From assembly GCF_004005475.1 (NCBI RefSeq), contig NZ_RZTZ01000006.1:62001-126000 (forward strand): a stretch of DNA of 64,000 bases, written 5' to 3'. Shown here piece by piece: positions 1 to 8,607 of the stretch (position 1 is the first letter of the stretch; each line of letters begins with the position of its first letter). Made by a program: the position numbers and the translations under genes. The notes under the pieces were generated by a model. It was not told the origin of the DNA. It was given only the letters and a program-made list of their open reading frames with translations, and made no database searches. The DNA comes from Niallia taxi (GTDB lineage Bacteria > Bacillota > Bacilli > Bacillales > Cytobacillaceae).

Positions 1-113
1 GTTTCCTTACGATGTGGTCCCTGCTCCATTTCACTATGATTTTTTATTATTGAATACAATACGTAAACACTAAATAAAAAAACCGAACTATTAATCGATA
101 AAATAGTTCAGCT
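1..113. repeat. Tail of a GC-rich intergenic repeat plus CCGAACTATT hairpin
   Basis: Bases about 14-37 resemble the last 20 or so bases of the GC-rich repeats at 14294 and 46177 (the part reading GCTCCATTTCACT). They are followed at 78-113 by an imperfect hairpin whose arms read CCGAACTATT and AATAGTTC. The same order, repeat tail then hairpin, is seen at 46177-46372, so the window probably opens inside another copy. The rest of that copy lies outside the window. Confidence 0.45.
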
Positions 114-177
114 TAAACATAGACTTAAATACTTGTGTGCCCCTCACCAACTAGTTATGAACACCGTAAACCGTTTC

Positions 178-1170
178 TCAATTCAATTCTTTACGGTCAT
201 CTGCCTCTGGTAACTTCTCAATCCAGCCTTGTTTGACCATTAATTTACCGAATAAAGCGATAATTTTTAGATCCCTAAGCATTGCTGCATCACAATGTCC
301 AAGTACGTCTATTCTCATGCTTGTTATCATGGCAGTTGTGTAATACGTCGCTGCTAAATGGAACAGAAATCCTACATGAAATGTCATTAATTTTTCTGAG
401 AACGGCGCTTCAACAGAATTTGTCGTTTCTCCATCTAACAGGCTTGGTGTATGAAGATTCTCTTCTTCAAATAATTTAGAGAAAACACTTATATTTTTAT
501 GGATGGTATCTGAGCACTGCTCCATAAAATGAATAATTTCTTTATCCTGCATGACTTGTTTAAATCCATTAATTAACGTTTTCGTTACGATGCTTTTCTT
601 TAAGTTAAAATAAATATTTCCTGCTTCCATTGTGTTTAATGGCCTTTTATCGCCAAAGGAATCCATAAAATAAGAAAATTGAGTCGGTGATTCCCCGCCT
701 TGCTTTACTGAAAAATAAGGCGAACGCTGATAAATATCTTTCGCTAAAAGCAGTTCAATTGATTTATTATAAAGATCCATTGTATCCGTATTACTTTCAT
801 AAAAATGATCTCTAACATCTTTTCTGGCAGAGGTGCTAAACGAAATGGAGTAGCCAGACAGCCCATGCAAGGTCATATCATGAATATAAATCAGCCAAAA
901 ATTATCAGAAAATAAAGAAGGGGCATTTAGGTTAACATCATCTTCTGTAAATCCTATTGGTGCTTCCATATTCTCCGCTTTAAAAAATTCCGCCACCATC
1001 TGCAAATGCTTTTCAGATAGTTTCAAAGTAAATTTAAAAAGAGAAAGAACCTCTGGATCTTTTGCTGTAGCTAATACATGTTTACTAATACATATCGACA
1101 TCGTATTTTGAATATATTGTGTCCACAATCCTGTAATTTCAGAAGACGTTAATCTTTCCTTCTTAGCCAA
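178..1170 (-). CDS. DUF3231 family protein
   Basis: A 330-residue soluble, helix-rich protein made of two similar halves (about 1-165 and 180-330), each looking like a four-helix ferritin-like bundle. This is the layout of the DUF3231 family common in Bacillus; no biochemical function is established for it. I chose the TTG at 1170 because GGAGGT lies seven bases upstream. The longer reading from GTG at 1191 would place that ribosome site inside the coding region. No signal peptide or membrane segment is seen. It is transcribed alone, towards the left edge of the window. Family call fairly sure, role unknown. Confidence 0.75.
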   Translation of the reverse strand: MAKKERLTSSEITGLWTQYIQNTMSICISKHVLATAKDPEVLSLFKFTLKLSEKHLQMVAEFFKAENMEAPIGFTEDDVNLNAPSLFSDNFWLIYIHDMTLHGLSGYSISFSTSARKDVRDHFYESNTDTMDLYNKSIELLLAKDIYQRSPYFSVKQGGESPTQFSYFMDSFGDKRPLNTMEAGNIYFNLKKSIVTKTLINGFKQVMQDKEIIHFMEQCSDTIHKNISVFSKLFEEENLHTPSLLDGETTNSVEAPFSEKLMTFHVGFLFHLAATYYTTAMITSMRIDVLGHCDAAMLRDLKIIALFGKLMVKQGWIEKLPEADDRKELN

Positions 1171-1293
1171 AGCATATACCTCCAGTATCACTAAATTTAT
1201 AAGTATTTTGCCCTAACTATTCATCGATTATTTATACTTCTTATATGGATTGTGATTAATTATTCAAACTAGACTGACCCCTCTCCAGTAAAA

Positions 1294-1763
1294 TTAATTT
1301 AGTTCAAAATCGTCCGGTGTCCAAGCCGCAATTTCATTTCCTGGAACTGCAACAATTAACCAGTCATCACCAGCTTGCCAGCATTCTACATTTTTATCAT
1401 AATCGTTGATATATAGACATTTTCCAGAATGAAAGGAAATTAATAAAGATGGGGAATTTTCCCCTAATGAAATATCAACAATCTGTTCTCTCCGAATTTC
1501 TAAAATCGTGTTAATCGCTTCCTCTTCACTTAGCTCCCTCCTATTTTCAAATACCAATAATTCACTCTTTTCTTTATTATTAATACAGCAAACTTGTTTA
1601 CTTCAATATTTATCCAAAATCTATTTGGTTCTTTATCGGAATAGTGAATAAAATATATAAATGTTGAACGAGGCCCAACACCAAATTTTATTCCATCTAA
1701 GCTGCCGTCAATTAAAGTACACCACTCAGCAAACTCTCTATCTGAAGGTGTTATAATACTCAC
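1294..1763 (-). pseudogene. Small conserved protein split by a frameshift
   Basis: Two overlapping minus-strand frames look like the halves of one protein of about 145 residues. The upstream half (from ATG at 1763, ending at 1530) carries the start and a strand-rich segment ending FWINIEV. The downstream half (to 1294) carries KEKSELLVFEN and an acidic C terminus. The downstream frame stays open without a start back to a stop near 1614, so the switch probably lies at about 1590-1615. Its ATG overlaps the stop of the DUF2716 gene by four bases (ATGA), so the two are translationally coupled. The size, acidity and partner suggest an immunity-type protein, but I do not recognise the family. A sequencing error is the main alternative to a real mutation. 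Confidence 0.55.
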
Positions 1764-2269
1764 TTCTCTTCTTGGTCAACTATATGATGCAGCATTCTTG
1801 GTTGATGCATATTAAATTGTTCTAATAATTCTTTTCCAAAAATCGTTATGGTTTCTTCCCATGGATGTCCCAGCAATCCCCACTCGAAATTTTTCTGAAT
1901 AAAAAAGTAATAATCACCATTTGGAAATATCGGCACAATCCACTCATCGAACTGTGATTTAGGAAATTCTAAATGGGGATTTATCCAATAAGAGGGATGC
2001 TGCCAATCTAATGCATACATAAATTCATCCTTATGTATAAGTGCCTGAAAAGCATGCAGCGATTTAAGCTCTAAGTCACTATATATATCAATAAAAGTTC
2101 GCATATCTCCTGTCCAATTTAAATAGGAGGAGATATTATATTTTATAAACGGTGGAGGGACTTTATAGGAAGGAAAAGAAGTCATTCTTGGGTTAAATCT
2201 AAATTCCTTATAGAGTCTTTCCCATACTTTTCTTTCCTCCATTGAAGATAATTCCTTCCAATTCTTCAT
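1760..2269 (-). CDS. DUF2716 family protein
   Basis: A 169-residue soluble protein rich in Trp, Tyr and Pro. The segments ALDWQHPSYWINP, VPIFPNGDYYFFI and LLGHPWEETITIFG match my memory of the DUF2716 family of Bacillus, whose function is unknown. There is no signal peptide. It is first in a two-gene unit: its stop overlaps the start of the frameshifted gene downstream (ATGA, 1760-1763). DUF2716 proteins are often found among small accessory genes near toxin-immunity loci; that role here is an inference and no toxin gene is visible. Confidence 0.65.
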   Translation of the reverse strand: MKNWKELSSMEERKVWERLYKEFRFNPRMTSFPSYKVPPPFIKYNISSYLNWTGDMRTFIDIYSDLELKSLHAFQALIHKDEFMYALDWQHPSYWINPHLEFPKSQFDEWIVPIFPNGDYYFFIQKNFEWGLLGHPWEETITIFGKELLEQFNMHQPRMLHHIVDQEEK

Positions 2270-2309
2270 TTACACTCTCTCCCATTATTTACTCTGAATA
2301 AATGTATCA

Positions 2310-2537
2310 TTAAAAGGAAGAAGAAATAGAAACAAAAAGAACGAAGCAAGCTGTGGCAAAAAGGAGAGCTGTCATACCTTTTTCCCTTTTTTTCCACTCC
2401 GATATTCCCATAATTATGAATGTTAGCCCTAATAAGCCAAATGTTAATGGCATTAAATTCGTATTATCTGTTATTAGACCATAAATAGCTAAAAAAGCCG
2501 CACTCAAACTAAAGATTATTCTTAATATACTTAGCAT
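2310..2537 (-). CDS. YczI-like small membrane protein (DUF3953)
   Basis: A 75-residue protein with three hydrophobic segments (about 3-21, 28-44 and 54-72). A short basic loop KKREKG separates the second and third. Length and pattern fit the DUF3953/YczI proteins of Bacillus, which have no known function. GGGAG lies upstream of the ATG at good spacing. It reads in the same direction as the DUF2716 gene, 40 bases away, and could be in the same transcript. Confidence 0.65.
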   Translation of the reverse strand: MLSILRIIFSLSAAFLAIYGLITDNTNLMPLTFGLLGLTFIIMGISEWKKREKGMTALLFATACFVLFVSISSSF

Positions 2538-2945
2538 TCAACAACACTCCCTTTTCAAAAATAACTATATAAATAATTCCTGATAATTAGTTCCTCTTTT
2601 CTAAACATCAGCACCAATTTTACACTTGTAATGATATAAATAAATTTACTTATTTTTACATAAAATACAAATAGCGATAAAAGTAAGCGTAAAAGGTGTA
2701 TAAATCACATTAGTACATACGAATATGCTTTCTAAAAGGTTTCACCTTGTCCTTCTATAACTTATATGGTGTTAGTGCCTCTAAGTAAATTCTGCTAACA
2801 GCACTATTTCCACTGGGAAAACTTTACACATGAAAAAAATTTACCAACTTGGAATTCTTAAAGTATAATGAAATAAAAATAATATAGGAAAATTCACCTA
2901 ATCAATTTACTTTTTTAAAGGATTGGTTATATTGGAGTACAATAG
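2538..2945. other. Intergenic region between divergent genes
   Basis: About 400 bases of AT-rich sequence between the divergent YczI-like gene and the diguanylate cyclase gene. It must hold both promoters, but I cannot point to a convincing -35/-10 pair. There is an imperfect dyad at about 2771-2805 (GTTAG and GCTAAC arms). I see no coding fragment or known riboswitch pattern. Confidence 0.3.
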
Positions 2946-4517
2946 ATGATCAATGAATTATTAATGTTTAAATTAATTGTGGCTTTAGCTGGTATTTTAA
3001 GCTTGTTTCTATGCTTATTTGCCCATTTTAAGCTAAAGGGTGCCCCTGGTGTTAGACCATATAAAGCAGCAGCACTATTTTCATCTTTATTTGCCTTTTT
3101 TTATGTCTTTGAGTTAAGCAGCACCTCGCTTAGGGATATAAAATTATGGATCATGATGGAATACCTTGTTATGCCATTCATTCCCGCTTTGCTCTTTATC
3201 ATGTGTTCCGAATATGTTGGTCAAAAATTAAAGATATGGGTCTATTACTTTCTATTTTCCATCCCATGTTTTACGATATTTATGCAGGCAACAAACAATC
3301 TTCACCACCTATACTATTCTTCTGTCGGGTTAAGAAGTGATGCTCCCTTCCCCATTGCAAGAATGGAATATGGTCCGTTTTTTTACATACACGCACTTTA
3401 CCTGTTCCTTTGTTTAACGGTAAGTGTCCTAACATTAGCCAGACAATTGAAAAGTGCCTCTTTTATTTTTAGAATTCAGATTTTAGCCATGATAGCTGGG
3501 TTGATTTTTCCAGTCCTTGCTAATTACTTTTACCTAAACGGTTTAAGCCCATACGGTATTGATTTAGGTCCTGTTTCCATGAGTTTATCCTATATTTTCC
3601 ACTGTATCGCCCTGCTATCTTTTAAAATGTTTAATGTGACTCCCATCTTTAGAGATACAGTGTTTGATAGAATGAAAGAAGGCGTAATTGTTCTTAATCA
3701 AAATGGAATTATCCTGGATTATAATCAGGCAATGCTGCCAATCATTCCAAGCCTCCATGCAGCCGCAATTGGTAAACCAATAAAAGAAATTTTGTCAGAT
3801 AATAGCAGTCTAAAGACAATTTTAGACACTGAGGAAAACTGTGATTACAAATGGATTTATAATAATAAGACAATTTATCATCAAGTTCAATTTTCAGAGG
3901 TCCAAAATAAAAATTCACTTAAAGTCGGGCAGATCGTGACTTTTGTTAATATGACCGAGAAGATAGAACTGCAGGAACAATTAAAACAGCTTGCATCCAT
4001 TGATGGACTTACTCAAGTTTATAACCGAACCTATTTTTTGAAGCTATCTAATGAACTGCTTCACACGAAAACACCTGAGAGAATCAGCCTCTCTTTAATT
4101 ATGTTTGATATCGATCATTTCAAAAGGGTCAACGATGATTACGGGCATGAGACTGGAGACATTGTTCTATCTCATATTGCGACAATAGCAAAAAAATGCA
4201 TTCAAGAGTCCGATATTATTGGAAGGTATGGCGGAGAGGAGTTTGTGATATTGCTGCCAAATACCACTAGAGAGGAAGCATCTATCTTAGCGAATATCAT
4301 CCGTGTAAAGGCTTCAGAAAGTCCTAGCTATTCGAATAATACTATCATTCAGACCACTTTAAGTTTAGGTGTTTCACATACATTAGTTACACAACCAAGT
4401 ATAGATACTATAAAAAACTTAATGAGAGAGGCAGATCAAGCTCTCTATACTGCCAAAAAAAATGGCAGAAACAATGTGCAAATATATTTAGAAGCCGATG
4501 CTAAACAAACAATTTAA
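2946..4517 (+). CDS. Membrane diguanylate cyclase (7TM-PAS-GGDEF)
   Basis: A 523-residue enzyme predicted to make cyclic di-GMP from two GTP. Residues about 5-230 form seven or so membrane helices of the type found at the N terminus of some histidine kinases. A PAS-like domain follows at about 235-345, then a linker helix and a GGDEF domain at about 350-510. The active-site loop reads GRYGGEEF near residue 428, and the metal-binding segment FDIDHFKRVND is present. The allosteric I-site RxxD before the loop is replaced by QESD, so product inhibition through that site is unlikely. GGAG lies eight bases before the ATG. The gene stands alone and ends at a hairpin terminator. The signal sensed is unknown. 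Confidence 0.88.
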   Translation: MINELLMFKLIVALAGILSLFLCLFAHFKLKGAPGVRPYKAAALFSSLFAFFYVFELSSTSLRDIKLWIMMEYLVMPFIPALLFIMCSEYVGQKLKIWVYYFLFSIPCFTIFMQATNNLHHLYYSSVGLRSDAPFPIARMEYGPFFYIHALYLFLCLTVSVLTLARQLKSASFIFRIQILAMIAGLIFPVLANYFYLNGLSPYGIDLGPVSMSLSYIFHCIALLSFKMFNVTPIFRDTVFDRMKEGVIVLNQNGIILDYNQAMLPIIPSLHAAAIGKPIKEILSDNSSLKTILDTEENCDYKWIYNNKTIYHQVQFSEVQNKNSLKVGQIVTFVNMTEKIELQEQLKQLASIDGLTQVYNRTYFLKLSNELLHTKTPERISLSLIMFDIDHFKRVNDDYGHETGDIVLSHIATIAKKCIQESDIIGRYGGEEFVILLPNTTREEASILANIIRVKASESPSYSNNTIIQTTLSLGVSHTLVTQPSIDTIKNLMREADQALYTAKKNGRNNVQIYLEADAKQTI

Positions 4518-4521
4518 ATGC

Positions 4522-4566
4522 AAGGGAAGGTAATGATACTTACTCATTGACTTCCCTTTTTATTTT
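4522..4566. terminator. Bidirectional terminator
   Basis: Hairpin with arms AAGGGAAG and CTTCCCTT, a second paired segment inside (TAATGA/TCATT), and T-rich sequence on both sides. It separates the converging diguanylate cyclase and lipoprotein genes. Confidence 0.75.
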
Positions 4567-4572
4567 TGTCAA

Positions 4573-5136
4573 TCAGCTATTTTCATAGTCTTGTATCAAC
4601 ATTACTTGAAATTCATTGATATTTGATACCCAATTAACGGAATCAATATGGATTGTATCATTTACCTCAGGCAATTCATTCATGATTCGCTCAGCAATTT
4701 CAAACATGGCTGCCGTTCTGACATCATCATACGGGATGCCATCTTTAAATATTTCATTGATTTCTTGACCAAACTCTTTATTATTAGGAAGTATTTTTAC
4801 TGTATAATTTATCTTACCTGTATTCTCACTTTTCCAAGAGTCCGTTATATAATGGGTATTTTCAATGACATAATGAGTATTTAAATAATTCTCCATATCT
4901 ATTACCGTGTTAGCTTTGTCTGGTTTGTTATTTTCAATAGACTGATTTGCATTTGAATGATTGATTTTATCTTGTTTAGACACTGTGCTATTTTTTGTTT
5001 CTTGATTTATATCTTTCTGTTCACTTGTAGTAGAAGTTAGGTTTGATTTCTCAACTGTATCTCCTGTCGGATTTGAACAGGCTGCCATTGTTAGTACCAT
5101 TGTCGCTAAACCAATATAGAAAGAAGCCTTTTTCAT
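4573..5136 (-). CDS. Putative lipoprotein
   Basis: A 187-residue secreted lipoprotein. The ATG at 5136 follows GGAAG at good spacing and begins a lipoprotein signal (MKKASF, a hydrophobic stretch, then LTMAAC with cysteine near residue 20). A Ser/Thr/Asn/Lys-rich linker (about 21-80) leads to a folded C-terminal domain (about 85-187). I do not recognise that domain. The lipobox has Met at -3, which is unusual but tolerated. It is monocistronic, converging on the diguanylate cyclase gene. Function unknown. Confidence 0.7.
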   Translation of the reverse strand: MKKASFYIGLATMVLTMAACSNPTGDTVEKSNLTSTTSEQKDINQETKNSTVSKQDKINHSNANQSIENNKPDKANTVIDMENYLNTHYVIENTHYITDSWKSENTGKINYTVKILPNNKEFGQEINEIFKDGIPYDDVRTAAMFEIAERIMNELPEVNDTIHIDSVNWVSNINEFQVMLIQDYENS

Positions 5137-5343
5137 AAATACACTTCCTTGATCAATACTTATTAACCTTCTTGTTTTTTCATCTATGTACAAAGCCACT
5201 TGACTGCTTACGGCACAAAATGTTCTCTAACCAGTCGAACATTATATCCCTCTCTTTTTCCGAACACAAACACAAAGGTCCGCCTACAAATTTATGGAAA
5301 ATATGTTAAAATATAATTATATTCTATAAAAGGATGTGGGTCA

Positions 5344-5610
5344 ATGAAAGCAAAAGAGCATGGTATCTCCATTGTGTTAAACCTTTTCTTAGGTTATCTG
5401 TGGATTATATTTGTAAATCATATGGTTGCAATTGCCAATTCCTTTCCTAACACCCTTATATTTGGAGGCTTTTTTATCCTATTAGGAACCTTTTTATTTT
5501 GGGAAATTGTCAACCGAATAACTCCATTTAATACGTACAAATTTAATCATCCTGTCCGAATAACAGGTTTTGCTTCATTCTTCTTAGCTGTGGTCATCTA
5601 CTTCCTTTGA
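5344..5610 (+). CDS. Hypothetical small membrane protein
   Basis: An 88-residue protein with three predicted membrane segments (about 8-28, 35-55, 68-87) and no recognised motif. GGATG and GGG lie upstream of the ATG. Its last 27 bases overlap the 3' end of the opposite-strand gene that ends at 5584. Such tail-to-tail overlap is compatible with both being real, but no terminator separates them. Family unknown. Confidence 0.6.
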   Translation: MKAKEHGISIVLNLFLGYLWIIFVNHMVAIANSFPNTLIFGGFFILLGTFLFWEIVNRITPFNTYKFNHPVRITGFASFFLAVVIYFL

Positions 5611-6144
5611 CAAGACAAAGATAAAACGATCATCTGGATTCCAAATATGCAAGTTATCCGCAATATAACCGCGCAACCACAGTTTTCCATCCATTTTTCT
5701 CAGATAAAAGCCTTTCGGAAATTCATCGTCCTCAGTTAAAGGTTCAGATGCTACGGTGACAGAACCTGTAGGAGCTTGATGAGTTTTGCCAGTATCAGCA
5801 GCAACTTCAGGTTGCTCTAAATAAAATAGTCTTAAATATGGGCCCAGCTCAAGGGGGCAAATATGTAAACCAAGCTCTGTTGCTTTATGCAAAATTTCAG
5901 GTGTTGTCCCTCCATTTGGAATCCCTAAATTACTTACAGCAAGTTCCACTGTCTTAAGTCTATACGCAGTAGAAGATACGATTAATCTATCATCAGCTAA
6001 CAACAGCTCCCCGTACTTATTTAATAAAATAGAAGAATCCTGCAGTGCCTGAATTAATTGTAATTTTGTCTGGCCGCCTATTGTTACGTTTCTGATGATA
6101 GTTGGGCAGTCAGGATATACTTTTTTATATTCTTCATTAGCCAA
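5584..6144 (-). CDS. Conserved hypothetical protein
   Basis: A 186-residue soluble protein that starts at TTG (6144) with GAGGG just upstream. The C-terminal part (FYLRKMDGKLWLRGY, NPDDRFIFVL) is strand-rich. The middle carries an ETGEL-like helical region and a Gly/Thr-rich loop before it (NGGTTPEIL). I recall similar proteins in other Bacillus genomes without a defined function. No membrane segment or catalytic signature is apparent. Overlaps the convergent membrane-protein gene by 27 bases. Confidence 0.6.
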   Translation of the reverse strand: MANEEYKKVYPDCPTIIRNVTIGGQTKLQLIQALQDSSILLNKYGELLLADDRLIVSSTAYRLKTVELAVSNLGIPNGGTTPEILHKATELGLHICPLELGPYLRLFYLEQPEVAADTGKTHQAPTGSVTVASEPLTEDDEFPKGFYLRKMDGKLWLRGYIADNLHIWNPDDRFIFVLSKEVDDHS

Positions 6145-6231
6145 AATCCCTCATCCTCTCCATATGTAATTTCTAACTTAGGTTTTTATGTATTCTACAA
6201 GCTTCATTTAATACCCTTGTTATTCCTTCCA

Positions 6232-6257
6232 TAAAAAAAAAGCAGCTGGTCGGCTGC
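6232..6257 (-). terminator. Terminator of the germinant-receptor operon
   Basis: On the minus strand, GCAGC and GCTGC arms with a six-base loop are followed by nine T residues. It lies just after the GerB-family gene. Confidence 0.85.
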
Positions 6258-6270
6258 GACTTATGCGAGC

Positions 6271-7392
6271 TTAGGTTTTCACTGCCCTCCTCTTCCTTTT
6301 CTTGACCATCATTTTAGCTAATAATATTACCAGACACGATATTGGAATAAGAAACTGAAAGAACAAATGAACGTACAGCGGCACAATCTTTAAACCGATA
6401 TAAAGATGGATAACAAAGTTGTTCATGAACGCTGCGCTTATAATATAAACAGCAAGCAAAAAGGGGATGATCATCTTTTGTTTCTTTTTCAGTTTGAAAA
6501 TTCCTGCCAGCCCTTGAATACCTGCATAGGAGAAAATAGTTATTTTTATTAAGCCACCAATGGTAAACACCAAAACCGCTAATAATTCTAGATGTCTAAT
6601 AAAATTTAAAAAATTAATCTGTTCGATTGTCTTCATAAATGGAAAAGTAAAAAATTCAGCTAGATCTGCTGTTAATAGTCCGACATTAAGTACTGCTATT
6701 ATTATTAATATTAATCCTGAAATAAGTACCGCCAGCCAGCCATACTTCTGAAAGGCGGAAAATTTTGTCAAATATTGATAATAACAAATAAATACGATTA
6801 CTTCACCAAATGGAAAGGTAATTAATGTTGGGAAAACAGCCTTTATAATGGGCGAAAAGCCATCTTCTAGGATTGGTCTTAAATTATTCCACTCAAAATC
6901 CTCAAGAAAAAACATAAATACGATAACCAATATAAGAAAACCCAACATAATCAAGGTTAGTGCCTGAGATGATCTACCTAATGTCTCTATATCTAAATAA
7001 CAAACATAGGCAACTAACAAAAGAATCGATAATTTAATGACCCAAGCACTGACACTCCATAAAATTACTTCATTAATAAAAAAAGCAAAATCTCCTGTTA
7101 CACGAGCAGCTAAATACAAAAAATAAAAATAGTAAAGGGTAGCGATAATAACTCCTATGGGACGGCTAAATGCATCTTGTAAAATACGCGTGAACGTTTT
7201 ACCTGTACCACCAGCTCTATACAATGCTACATAACAAAAATGAATGGCAATACCGATAACTGTTGCAATACCAATTGCCATCCAAGCATCTTTTTTTGCC
7301 TCCATTCCCATCCCTAATACAATGGAGCTTCCTAGTTGAAACAATATGATCATAGAAGCTAGCTCTAACGCATCAATTTTTTTTATTTTCAT
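6271..7392 (-). CDS. GerB-family spore germination permease
   Basis: A 373-residue integral membrane protein with about ten helices, of the spore-permease (GerAB/GerKB) family in the APC superfamily. It forms the B subunit of a germinant receptor in the spore inner membrane and is thought to bind the germinant. Typical features are the N-terminal SMIILFQLGSSIVLG helix and the FPFGEVIVF segment in the middle. I prefer the ATG at 7392; a GTG three codons upstream is also possible. It is last of three genes (A, C, B order, as in gerK) and is followed by a strong terminator. Expression is expected in the forespore. The germinant cannot be told from sequence. Confidence 0.9.
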   Translation of the reverse strand: MKIKKIDALELASMIILFQLGSSIVLGMGMEAKKDAWMAIGIATVIGIAIHFCYVALYRAGGTGKTFTRILQDAFSRPIGVIIATLYYFYFLYLAARVTGDFAFFINEVILWSVSAWVIKLSILLLVAYVCYLDIETLGRSSQALTLIMLGFLILVIVFMFFLEDFEWNNLRPILEDGFSPIIKAVFPTLITFPFGEVIVFICYYQYLTKFSAFQKYGWLAVLISGLILIIIAVLNVGLLTADLAEFFTFPFMKTIEQINFLNFIRHLELLAVLVFTIGGLIKITIFSYAGIQGLAGIFKLKKKQKMIIPFLLAVYIISAAFMNNFVIHLYIGLKIVPLYVHLFFQFLIPISCLVILLAKMMVKKRKRRAVKT

Positions 7393-7416
7393 CTTTAACA
7401 CCAGCCGCCCATTAGG

Positions 7417-8592
7417 TTAGTCACTTATATTTATATCTCCGTAATTTCGTACGGTAACATTTGCTGTTATTTCGAACTGAGAAGTTGAAAAGATTTCTTT
7501 TTGCCATATTTTCTCATTCTTTTTCCAGTTTGATTTATCGTCAATTCTCAATACATCTCCAAAACCGATAAAATCACAATTTAATGTTTGTGACTGAACA
7601 ATTAAGTCTTTTATGCTTGCTTCAATGTCCTTTTCCATTAATTTCTCAATCTTTTTTATCCCATCTGGTTTTGTTAAATCCATATCACAATTTAGTTCAT
7701 CTAAATCTCCAACTAAATCAACCTTAATTTTGAATTGCGGTTTTCCATTATTCATCTTGCCATCGATCGACGTTTTAGAATGAATAATCGTTAAACCAAA
7801 CTCCTCCTTCTGAGCAGAACAATAAGAGCTGAAATAACTATTTTTCAAGGATCCTTTAATTAAATAATAGGTTCTGCTTTGGTTATCATTTAACCAGCCT
7901 GCTTTTTTGTCTTCATTCATAACAGTCAATCCTGAAAGCTCTAAGTAGGCATTTGGCGATATGGACTCCAAGATAGCTTTTTCTCCAGCAGCTTTCTTAT
8001 CCCCAATTAACATAATTGTTGGTACGATTGCTTCCTTTCCTCTTGAAATAATTTCCGCCTTAAGCTGTGTTGGAAATATTCTTTGGTGCGAGCCCCAGTT
8101 TTCCTCGGTGTTTTCGAGTGTTTTTACAATTTCGCTGCCTGGAATGTCCTCCATGAACGGGATAACTTTTAAAGCATCCCAAGCACTAATGTCTTTTGTG
8201 ATTAGTATGTCTAACATGGAGCTTAAACCAGGCTCACGCAATATATAATTAAGTACTCCATTAATTCCAATTGTTTCAGCAACTGACTCTCCAATTATTA
8301 TGAGCTGAACTTGAGCTGGACTTAACTGTCTTGATATTTTTCTAGATACCATTTCAATCGCTTTGCCCATGCTTTTTGCCTTCGAATCATACACAACTAC
8401 TGGCAGCTTTTCTGTTTGATTATTAAGTGGCTGTGGATTAATTACTTGTAAGGAGACAACATAATTATCGGAGTCCCTGTCTATTCCAATTGCATAAACA
8501 AGAGCGACTTCATTTAATTCGTTACGATTAATATTACCTAGTGAAAGTATGGCAAACAGTGATAAGAACGCAATTATGCCTAATGTTTTCAT
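7417..8592 (-). CDS. GerC-family spore germination protein lacking the lipobox cysteine
   Basis: A 391-residue Ger(x)C protein, the C subunit of a germinant receptor, normally a lipoprotein on the outer face of the spore inner membrane. The N terminus has a hydrophobic segment, then LNEVALVYAIGIDRD, which is typical of the family. Canonical members read LTGCWDRREI at the cleavage site. Here the equivalent stretch is LSLGNINRNEL, so Asn replaces the Cys that is lipidated. The codon AAT is two changes away from a Cys codon, so a single read error does not explain it. The protein may stay anchored by its uncleaved N-terminal helix. Lies 15 bases downstream of the A gene. Confidence 0.88.
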   Translation of the reverse strand: MKTLGIIAFLSLFAILSLGNINRNELNEVALVYAIGIDRDSDNYVVSLQVINPQPLNNQTEKLPVVVYDSKAKSMGKAIEMVSRKISRQLSPAQVQLIIIGESVAETIGINGVLNYILREPGLSSMLDILITKDISAWDALKVIPFMEDIPGSEIVKTLENTEENWGSHQRIFPTQLKAEIISRGKEAIVPTIMLIGDKKAAGEKAILESISPNAYLELSGLTVMNEDKKAGWLNDNQSRTYYLIKGSLKNSYFSSYCSAQKEEFGLTIIHSKTSIDGKMNNGKPQFKIKVDLVGDLDELNCDMDLTKPDGIKKIEKLMEKDIEASIKDLIVQSQTLNCDFIGFGDVLRIDDKSNWKKNEKIWQKEIFSTSQFEITANVTVRNYGDINISD

Positions 8593-8607
8593 TCTGCTAA
8601 TCCTTCA

